Made by a program: the position numbers and the translations under genes. DNA of 6,137 nt. Source: an uncultured Chitinophagaceae bacterium. GTDB lineage: Bacteria > Bacteroidota > Bacteroidia > Chitinophagales > Chitinophagaceae. Below the pieces are notes generated by a model. The model saw only the letters and a program-made list of their open reading frames with translations, did no database searches and was not told the DNA's origin. The stretch covers positions 1 to 6,137 of the forward strand of contig CAMPGG010000209.1 of NCBI GenBank assembly GCA_946885335.1, in the 5' to 3' direction. Position 1 is the first letter of the stretch. Each line of letters opens with the position of its first letter. Positions 1 through 4,886 of this stretch are shown here, in pieces.

Positions 1-111
1 GTATTCCACATTGGGTATTTATACAGAATGCGGATAGCTGGTAACCAGCATGTTAAGAAATATATTTCTTTAAAAATTTTTAGAAAAAAGGAGGAAATGA
101 TTGCAAAATAA
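1..111 (+). CDS. Possible 3' end of an unidentified plus-strand gene (partial)
   Basis: The first forward frame is open from the window edge for 36 codons and stops at TAA 109-111. The other two forward frames close within about 45 bases. The readable peptide begins VFHIGYLYRMRIAG and ends FRKKEEMIAK. It is basic and rather hydrophobic, and I do not recognise it. If real, it is the C-terminus of a gene that converges on rnc with a 49-bp gap (112-160). The AGGAGG at 88-94 lies inside this frame as Lys-Glu-Glu codons, so I do not read it as a ribosome binding site. A 36-codon open stretch in AT-rich DNA can arise by chance, so the call stays tentative; the sequence left of the window would decide it. 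Confidence 0.35.
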   Translation, partial: VFHIGYLYRMRIAGNQHVKKYISLKIFRKKEEMIAK

Positions 112-160
112 AAATAATATTAAGGTAAAACACCTAAGTTCTTATACGCAGTTTATTTAG

Positions 161-934
161 TTAGTCAATTTCTTCTTTACCAATACCGAGGAGGTCAACA
201 GCCAGTTGTGAGGCAATCTGGCTTGCATCTTTTTTATTGAAAGCCTTTCCTTCGGCTATGATCTTACCATCCACAACGGCCCCTATTGTAAACAACCGGC
301 GGCCATTTTCCATTTTTTCATGAATGGTTTCAAACTCCAGCATTTTACCATTTTTATTGGCCCACCCGTATAATTTATTTTTATGGTTGATCTCCAGCGT
401 TTCTAAATCTTCCATAAACATATGTGGCATAACGATAGACTGTGCCACCCAGGTACTGGTTTTTTTATAACCCTTATCCAGGTAAATGGCACCAACCAAA
501 GCTTCGAGTGTATTACCAAATATCTGGCTGGTTTTTAATGAACCATCCGCTTTGTTGAACAGCGTTATTTTTTTTATTCCCATCCGCAGGGCAATATCAT
601 TCAATTGCTGGCGGTTAACCATCTTACTGCGCATTTCGGTAAGAAAGCCTTCTTCTTTATATGGATATCGCTTAAAGAGGTAATCCGCAACGAGTGCACT
701 GAGAATAGCATCGCCAAGGTATTCAAGTCTTTCATTGTTTTCGTCTGCGCCTTCCCGTATGGAACGATGTGTGAGAGCTGTTTTATATAAAGAAATATTG
801 CCGGGGCTAAACCCCAAAACATTCTTCAATTCTTTTTTGAAAGATGTACCGGATTGGTATTTAAAAAAATATTTGAATAAATCCACAGATTTCAAACTAC
901 AATTTTTTTTGATTCCACTGCACAATACAGCCAA
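161..934 (-). CDS. rnc: Ribonuclease III (dsRNA-specific endonuclease)
   Basis: RNase III cleaves double-stranded RNA in the cytoplasm, notably rRNA precursors and structured mRNAs. The catalytic domain spans roughly residues 35-165 and carries the signature NERLEYLGD at 67-75, which supplies acidic residues E68, E71 and D75. The second metal-binding motif reads GNTLEALVG at 140-148, giving N141 where E. coli has Asp114, while E144 matches Glu117. A dsRNA-binding domain follows at about 183-250, ending in the usual basic helix (NKKDASQIASQLAVDLL). The 257-residue length is slightly long for the family. The start is uncertain because no ATG precedes the conserved domain. TTG at 932-934 is used here, 23 bp after the fabF stop; TTG at 923-925 and GTG at 884-886 (beginning VDLFKYFFKY, 241 aa) are alternatives. 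It is probably co-transcribed with acpP and fabF. The function is confident; the 5' end is not. Confidence 0.95.
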   Translation of the reverse strand: MAVLCSGIKKNCSLKSVDLFKYFFKYQSGTSFKKELKNVLGFSPGNISLYKTALTHRSIREGADENNERLEYLGDAILSALVADYLFKRYPYKEEGFLTEMRSKMVNRQQLNDIALRMGIKKITLFNKADGSLKTSQIFGNTLEALVGAIYLDKGYKKTSTWVAQSIVMPHMFMEDLETLEINHKNKLYGWANKNGKMLEFETIHEKMENGRRLFTIGAVVDGKIIAEGKAFNKKDASQIASQLAVDLLGIGKEEID

Positions 935-957
935 TCTTTTTTAAAGTAGCTGATTAA

Positions 958-2214
958 TTATTCCTGTATATATTTTTTTACTATTACACATGCGTTATGT
1001 CCGCCAAATCCAAACGTATTGCTCAGGGCTGCATTAACGGTACGACGTTGTGCTTTTTCGAAAGTAAAATTTAAACGACTGTCTAATTCCGGATCGTCTG
1101 TAAAATGATTAATTGTTGGAGGAACAATATCATTTTTTACACTCAATATGCAGGCAATAGCTTCTACAACACCGGCAGCGCCTAAGCAATGGCCTGTCAT
1201 GGATTTTGTTGAACTGATATTTAAATCAAATGCATGATCACCAAAAACATCAATGATCGCTTTTACTTCTGCAACATCGCCCAATGGTGTAGATGTTCCA
1301 TGTGTATTGATGTAATGAATATCGGATGGCTGCATACCTGCATCCTGCAATGCTGCATTCATTACATTTTTTGCGCCCAGGCCTTCAGGATGCGGGGCTG
1401 TAATATGATGTGCATCTGCTGTAGCACCGGCACCACCAATTTCGCAATAAATTTTTGCACCGCGTTTTAAAGCGTGTTCCAATTCTTCCAAAACAACAAT
1501 CCCTGCTCCTTCACCCATTACAAAACCATCGCGGTCTTTATCATATGGGCGACTGGCTGATTTAGGATCATCATTTCTTTCGCTCAGGGCTTTCATAGCA
1601 TTAAAACCACCAACACCTGCTTCGCAAATAACGCTTTCCGCACCGCCACTGATAATTGCATCAGCAAGACCCAGCCGGATAAGGTTATAAGATTCCATGA
1701 TGGCATTGGTAGATGATGCACATGCACTGACTACAGCGAAGTTGGGACCACGAAAACCATGGCGCATAGAAATATGACCCGCTGCAATATCCAGGATCAT
1801 TTTTGGTATGAAGAAAGGATTGAACCTGGGTGTACCATCTCCATTCGCAAAATTCATAACTTCTTCCTGGAAGGTCATGATACCACCAATACCGCTGGCA
1901 AAGATCACCCCAACCCGGTCTTTATTGATATTATCTCCATTAAGGCCTGCATCTTCTACAGCCTGGTCACTAACAACCAGGGATGTTTGACTGAAACGGT
2001 CAATTTTGCGGGCTTCTTTTCTATCCAAAAAACTTAAAGGGTCAAAGTTTTTTATTTCGCAGGCAAAGCGGGTTTTGAATTTTGTTGCATCAAAATTCCT
2101 GATAACATCGGCACCGGATACTCCATTGATTAAGCCATCCCAATATTCCTGAACGTTATTGCCTATTGGAGTAAGTGCGCCTAAACCTGTAACTACAACC
2201 CTTTTTAATGCCAT
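958..2214 (-). CDS. fabF: Beta-ketoacyl-[acyl-carrier-protein] synthase II
   Basis: FabF condenses malonyl-ACP with acyl-ACP, releasing CO2, in the elongation step of type II fatty-acid synthesis in the cytoplasm. At 418 residues it is full length for the family. The thiolase-fold triad is intact: nucleophile Cys165 in VVSACASSTNAI, His305 in NTHGTSTPLGD and His342 in STKSMTGHCLGAAG, with the conserved Lys337 just before it. The C-terminal glycine-rich loop NTFGFGGHN (399-407) contains the phenylalanine expected to gate the active site. The N-terminus MALKRVVVTGLGALTPIG is the classic family start and fixes ATG at 2212-2214. There is no Shine-Dalgarno sequence, as is usual in Bacteroidota. 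It lies downstream of acpP across a 122-bp gap containing a hairpin, and 23 bp upstream of rnc. The Cys-His-His triad with a His in each of these motifs separates it from KAS III (FabH); FabF rather than FabB is inferred from overall similarity and the acpP-fabF arrangement. Confidence 0.97.
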   Translation of the reverse strand: MALKRVVVTGLGALTPIGNNVQEYWDGLINGVSGADVIRNFDATKFKTRFACEIKNFDPLSFLDRKEARKIDRFSQTSLVVSDQAVEDAGLNGDNINKDRVGVIFASGIGGIMTFQEEVMNFANGDGTPRFNPFFIPKMILDIAAGHISMRHGFRGPNFAVVSACASSTNAIMESYNLIRLGLADAIISGGAESVICEAGVGGFNAMKALSERNDDPKSASRPYDKDRDGFVMGEGAGIVVLEELEHALKRGAKIYCEIGGAGATADAHHITAPHPEGLGAKNVMNAALQDAGMQPSDIHYINTHGTSTPLGDVAEVKAIIDVFGDHAFDLNISSTKSMTGHCLGAAGVVEAIACILSVKNDIVPPTINHFTDDPELDSRLNFTFEKAQRRTVNAALSNTFGFGGHNACVIVKKYIQE

Positions 2215-2241
2215 ATAATCTGAGGATAGAATTAAGATAAA

Positions 2242-2273
2242 CCGCCTTCCCTGTTTTTTGGCAAAGAAGGCGG
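2242..2273 (-). promoter_or_regulatory. Hairpin between acpP and fabF (possible processing site or weak terminator)
   Basis: CCGCCTTC at 2242-2249 is the exact reverse complement of GAAGGCGG at 2266-2273. This gives an 8-bp GC-rich stem with a 16-nt loop in the transcript leaving acpP. The bases after the stem on the minus strand read TTTATCTTAA, which is U-rich but not a proper U tract, so termination would be partial at best. The hairpin sits in the 122-bp gap between the acpP stop and the fabF ATG, a place where 3'-end stabilisation or attenuation could raise acpP mRNA above fabF. The structure is seen directly; the role is inference. Confidence 0.5.
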
Positions 2274-2336
2274 ATCAAAAGAATTTATTGTTTTCCATGC
2301 ATCAACTCATTATTGAGAGATGATGTAGCGGATCCA

Positions 2337-2573
2337 TTACTTAGCGTGCTCTTCCAGGTATGAAATTGCCTGGCCAACGGTAGTAATGGTTTCAGCCTGT
2401 TCGTCTGGAATAGAAATGTTGAATTCTTTTTCAAATTCCATGATCAATTCTACTGTATCCAGCGAGTCGGCGCCTAAATCATTCGTAAAAGAAGCTTCAC
2501 TTGTAACTTCTGCTTCATCAACTCCTAATTTGTCTACAATGATTTTTTTTACTCTTGATGCGATGTCTGACAT
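2337..2573 (-). CDS. acpP: Acyl carrier protein
   Basis: AcpP is the small acidic cytoplasmic carrier that holds acyl intermediates on a 4'-phosphopantetheine arm for the fatty-acid synthase enzymes. The 78-residue product has the standard length. The modification motif is GADSLDTVE at residues 34-42, with Ser37 as the attachment site for the prosthetic group. The acidic recognition helix II follows ([13 protein letters not shown]). The start [18 protein letters not shown] is typical and fixes ATG at 2571-2573; the leader just before it is A-rich (TTTTCAAAA) without a Shine-Dalgarno motif. It is the first gene of the acpP-fabF-rnc unit, with a candidate promoter about 30 bases upstream of the start codon. 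Confidence 0.98.
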   Translation of the reverse strand: MSDIASRVKKIIVDKLGVDEAEVTSEASFTNDLGADSLDTVELIMEFEKEFNISIPDEQAETITTVGQAISYLEEHAK

Positions 2574-2599
2574 TTTTGAAAATTTTAGTTATATGGGTG

Positions 2600-2634
2600 C
2601 AAAAATAGAATTTTTGAATTAATCCCGTGCGAAA
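2600..2634 (-). promoter_or_regulatory. Candidate Bacteroidota-type promoter for acpP
   Basis: On the minus strand TATTTTTG (plus-strand 2600-2607) matches the Bacteroidota -7 consensus TAnnTTTG exactly. About 23 bases upstream is TTTC (2631-2634), an imperfect version of the TTTG/TTG -33 element. The predicted transcript start would fall near 2593-2595, leaving a short leader of about 20 nt before the acpP ATG, which is common in this phylum. It is the only exact match I noticed ahead of acpP. Confidence 0.5.
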
Positions 2635-2735
2635 GATATTTTTTTCCTTTTTGAATAAAAATCAGGTCATTTCATTTCACAAGGTATTTATTTAGCCTAT
2701 TGCCATTTTAATTTTTTTGATGCAGTACTTCACCT

Positions 2736-2755
2736 GGTTAATTAATTGATTAACC
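2736..2755. repeat. Inverted repeat GGTTAAT-N6-ATTAACC
   Basis: GGTTAAT at 2736-2742 and ATTAACC at 2749-2755 are perfect reverse complements separated by six bases (TAATTG). The 20-bp dyad lies between two divergent genes, about 165 bp from the acpP start and 145 bp from the GNAT start. It could be the binding site of a dimeric regulator, or chance symmetry in AT-rich DNA. It lacks a following T-tract, so an intrinsic terminator is unlikely. Confidence 0.4.
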
Positions 2756-2841
2756 TTAATAAACCTATGTATCGCCAATACCACATTCATACTGGAAATA
2801 AATACATAAAAATAAGGCCACTAAATGCAGCATTTGTACCG

Positions 2842-2871
2842 TTGGTAGTTTTATCACTTATTCGTAATTTG
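2842..2871 (+). promoter_or_regulatory. Possible promoter for the GNAT acetyltransferase gene
   Basis: TTG at 2842-2844 and TAATTTG at 2865-2871 are separated by 20 bases. This resembles the Bacteroidota -33 TTG / -7 TAnnTTTG arrangement with one T missing from the -7 element. The predicted start would be near 2877, giving a leader of about 20 nt before ATG 2899. The match is imperfect. Confidence 0.35.
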
Positions 2872-2898
2872 AACCGCTTGTAAACCAGCACATAAAGT

Positions 2899-3327
2899 AT
2901 GGCTCTAAAAATTATAGACTATGGCACACCCGAATACCAGCAGATGATTAAAATGCGGGAAGATATTTTAAGGAAACCCCTGGGGCTCAATTTTGATGAA
3001 AAAGAACTTGAAAGTGAAAAGAACAATTTATTGATTGCCGCCTTTGATGATGATAAAATGTTAGGTTGCTGTATGCTGGTTCCGGAAAACGAAAACATCG
3101 TTCGTTTAAGGCAAATGGCGGTTTTAAATGATCTGCAGGGTAAAGGTATCGGCCGGGCACTGATGTTATTTGCAGAAAACCTGGCCAGGGACCGGGGTTA
3201 TAATAAAATATCTATGCATGCCCGAAAGAATGCAACAGGCTTTTATGAAAAAGTAGGCTATAAAGTAGTGGGTGATGAATTTGTAGAAGTAACCATTCCA
3301 CATTATAATATGGAAAAGGAATTGTAA
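2899..3327 (+). CDS. GNAT-family N-acetyltransferase
   Basis: A 142-residue single-domain GNAT protein, expected to transfer the acetyl group of acetyl-CoA to an amine on a substrate that cannot be read from the sequence. The core acetyl-CoA motif A is clear: RLRQMAVLNDLQGKGIGRAL at 69-88, where QGKGIG is the Q/RxxGxG/A pyrophosphate-binding loop and the preceding RQMAV strand is beta-4. Motif B follows as the end of the fold, NATGFYEKVGYKVVG (111-125), with the conserved Tyr116 that usually acts near the CoA sulfur. The N-terminal part (MREDILRKPLGLNFDEKELESE) is a pattern I associate with small Bacteroidota GNATs. No Shine-Dalgarno sequence is present; ATG at 2899 follows an A-rich stretch. 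The gene is divergent from acpP and appears to be alone in its transcription unit. The family is certain; the substrate is unknown. Confidence 0.9.
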   Translation: MALKIIDYGTPEYQQMIKMREDILRKPLGLNFDEKELESEKNNLLIAAFDDDKMLGCCMLVPENENIVRLRQMAVLNDLQGKGIGRALMLFAENLARDRGYNKISMHARKNATGFYEKVGYKVVGDEFVEVTIPHYNMEKEL

Positions 3328-3343
3328 TTGCCTACATAAAAAA

Positions 3344-3823
3344 TTATTTACCGCGAATTTTTAATTTTAATATTTGCCTTAGCTCATATACCTGGTCGCT
3401 ATCCCTGCACCCGCTTTTTGGCACAAGAAAAAATGATTTACTGTCAAAATACAAGTAAAAAAAAAGGGGTGTTTCCATGAACTTTACCACCTGCCCCCAT
3501 GAATAAGAACGCGAACCTCTTTCGTTTCCAATGGTAAAGGAATCATCATTAAAATTCATGGTGAAATGATCTTTAAAAGTAGTAGCCCGGCGGTAAACCA
3601 TACCCGGTAAAAAAAACCAGAAACTAAGTATTAATGTAAACCAAAGGAAGGATCCTAAAAAAAATGCACCTGGTGTTATCTTTTTAAAATAAAATAAAAC
3701 GGCAGTAGCTAAAGCAAATACATTGATCAGCACAAACATGATCCTTATTTCCGGTCGGCTTATAAAATGATACCGCAAAGCCTGTAGTACTTCCTTTTTA
3801 TTGTATTCAAAATTTATGGTCAT
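3344..3823 (-). CDS. Small membrane protein resembling the YcxB-like family
   Basis: A 159-residue protein of unknown function. Residues about 27-46 (IMFVLINVFALATAVLFYF region) and 52-72 form two hydrophobic stretches likely to be adjacent transmembrane helices, with a short KKITPG turn between them. A soluble C-terminal part follows (about 78-159) that is rich in beta-prone residues and contains NDDSFTIGNERGSRSYSWGQ and, at 125-140, a YFDSKSFFLVPKSGCR segment. Two N-terminal helices followed by a strand-rich domain with a W-containing turn and an F-x-L-V-P-K segment match what I remember of YcxB-like proteins (a PH-like fold), but that is by eye. Its stop lies 16 bp from the stop of the convergent GNAT gene with no terminator between. 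A TGCTTTTG sequence about 20 bases upstream of the ATG (plus-strand 3844-3851) is a weak promoter candidate. Confidence 0.75.
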   Translation of the reverse strand: MTINFEYNKKEVLQALRYHFISRPEIRIMFVLINVFALATAVLFYFKKITPGAFFLGSFLWFTLILSFWFFLPGMVYRRATTFKDHFTMNFNDDSFTIGNERGSRSYSWGQVVKFMETPLFFYLYFDSKSFFLVPKSGCRDSDQVYELRQILKLKIRGK

Positions 3824-3969
3824 GCAGTTAGATTGGATTGGTGCAAAAGCAATATTTTATTTTAAAATTTTGAGCACCCAAAATAAACTTTTTTTTTAAA
3901 GCAGGATGGAAAGCAGGCATTAAACTGCAGCAAGTAATAATTCATATTTTTTACCAAACAGTAATTAAT

Positions 3970-4001
3970 AAAAAAGAGGTCACCTGAAAAGATGACCTCT
4001 T
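3970..4001 (-). terminator. Rho-independent terminator of the ileS-traR/dksA-like operon
   Basis: On the minus strand AAGAGGTCA (plus 3993-4001) and TGACCTCTT (plus 3974-3982) form a perfect 9-bp stem with a 10-nt loop. The downstream arm runs straight into six T residues (plus-strand A at 3970-3975), the last two pairs of the stem being part of that run. It lies about 20 bp after the stop codon of the TraR/DksA-like gene. The T tract is only on the minus-strand side, so it terminates that operon rather than anything from the left. Confidence 0.9.
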
Positions 4002-4021
4002 AAAATATAATTAGTTGAAGA

Positions 4022-4882
4022 TTACTTATTCATCATCTGCTTGGCTTCAATGCTCAATGTAGCATGCGGCACAGCTCTTAATCGTGCTTTATCAATCAAC
4101 TTCCCGGTAACCCGGCAAATGCCATATGTTTTATTTTCAATGCGCATCATCGCTTTCTCCAGGTGATCGATAAACTGTATCTGGCGACTGGCCATCTGGC
4201 TTAATTGTTCTCTTTCCATGCTTACACTGCCATCTTCCATGGTCATGTAACGGGCATCTTCCATTTCACCACTTTCATCCTTACGCGTTATTAAACCCTG
4301 CAGGTAGTTTAATTCTTTTTTAGCGGCATCAAGTTTTTTACCGATGATCTCTCTGAATTCATTCAGGTCGTTATCTGAATACCTCATGGTAGGTCCGTTA
4401 TGCTCGGCAACCGGGGTGTCTAAAACTGAACGGGTAAAAGAAGGTTCATACTTCTTAACTTTTTTTGTACTGGTTTTAGGTATCACTACTTTCACGGGTT
4501 TTGGTGGCTCTTTTTTAGCCGGCGCTTTTACTACAGGGGCCGCAGCAGGTTTAGCGGAAGCTGCCGGCTTAGCTGGTGCCGGAGCAGGTTTTGCTTTAGG
4601 TTCAGCTTTTTTTACTACTGCTTTCTTTACTGTTTTCTGTGGTGCCGGCTTTGCTGCTGGCTTTTTGGCCGCTGCTGCTTTTTTTGGTGCCGCCTTGGGT
4701 GCTTTTTTTGGCATAGCTTTTTTTGGTGCCGCTTTTTTCACGGTGCTTTTTTTGGCTGCCGGAACAGCTTTTTTAGCTGCTTTTTTAGGAGCAGGTTTTG
4801 CTGCTTTTTTTGGTGCCGGACTGCCTTTTTTAATAGTTGTTACTTTTCCTTTTTTCCCGGAAGCAGGTTTTTTGGTTGCCAT
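4022..4882 (-). CDS. TraR/DksA-like protein with a histone-H1-like Lys/Ala/Pro N-terminal tail
   Basis: A 286-residue two-part protein. Residues 1-145 are low complexity, dominated by Lys, Ala and Pro with repeated PKKAA and APAKP units, like the basic tails of bacterial histone-H1-like proteins. The C-terminal part, about 167-286, is a DksA/TraR-type region: helical coiled coil (170-250) and then KTYGICRVTGKLIDKARLRAVPHATLSIEAK. DksA binds the RNA polymerase secondary channel with a coiled coil and uses a four-cysteine zinc finger. Here only Cys256 remains; the other three positions are Thr259, Ser277 and Ala280, and the coiled-coil tip lacks an obvious DxxDxA motif. From memory, Bacteroidota relatives share this Cys-poor ending, usually without so long a tail. 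ATG 4880-4882 is chosen over an upstream TTG at 4904-4906 because AAAAAAAGGG (4890-4899) sits 7 nt ahead of it. The gene starts 4 bp after the ileS stop. The DNA-binding role of the tail is inferred from composition. Confidence 0.88.
   Translation of the reverse strand: MATKKPASGKKGKVTTIKKGSPAPKKAAKPAPKKAAKKAVPAAKKSTVKKAAPKKAMPKKAPKAAPKKAAAAKKPAAKPAPQKTVKKAVVKKAEPKAKPAPAPAKPAASAKPAAAPVVKAPAKKEPPKPVKVVIPKTSTKKVKKYEPSFTRSVLDTPVAEHNGPTMRYSDNDLNEFREIIGKKLDAAKKELNYLQGLITRKDESGEMEDARYMTMEDGSVSMEREQLSQMASRQIQFIDHLEKAMMRIENKTYGICRVTGKLIDKARLRAVPHATLSIEAKQMMNK
4493..4876 (-). repeat. Degenerate Lys/Ala/Pro codon repeats with A6-A7 runs
   Basis: The tail-coding DNA is built from imperfect short units such as GCACCAAAAAAAG, seen on the plus strand as GGTGCCG flanked by T6-T7 runs. 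Runs of seven T occur at about 4679-4685, 4703-4709, 4718-4724 and 4747-4753, with several runs of six around them. The array is irregular rather than a clean tandem repeat. Such DNA is prone to slippage, so tail length, and occasionally reading frame, may vary between strains. Confidence 0.75.
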
Positions 4883-4886
4883 ACAG

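Larger units (their letters stand above)
2574..2898. other. Divergent intergenic region between acpP and the GNAT gene
   Basis: This 325-bp AT-rich stretch has no convincing gene. It holds the candidate acpP promoter at its left side, a 20-bp inverted repeat at 2736-2755, and a possible promoter for the acetyltransferase at 2842-2871. An ATG-initiated frame of 38 codons (2767-2883) is open on the plus strand, but its peptide (starting MYRQYHIHTGNK) resembles nothing I know and it overlaps the promoter candidate. I found no tRNA or other RNA gene here by eye. Confidence 0.7.

Noticed and set aside
88..111. AGGAGG followed by ATG at 97, resembling a strong translation start
   Set aside because: The frame stops after four codons (M-I-A-K), and the AGGAGG is explained as Lys-Glu-Glu codons in the open frame from the window edge.
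112..160. Terminator for rnc or the left-edge gene
   Set aside because: Only a 4-bp AGGT/ACCT stem is visible near 123-135, with no T tract, which is too weak to call.
486..944. Short open frames on both strands overlapping rnc
   Set aside because: All overlap the conserved catalytic domain or N-terminus of rnc in other frames and show no recognisable motif.
1234..2037. Plus-strand open frames of 60-92 codons opposite fabF
   Set aside because: They lie wholly within fabF, whose catalytic motifs are complete, and their Cys- and Ile-rich peptides resemble no family.
2386..2622. Plus-strand 78-codon frame opposite acpP
   Set aside because: It is an exact antisense shadow of acpP, Ser-rich because of the complementary acidic codons.
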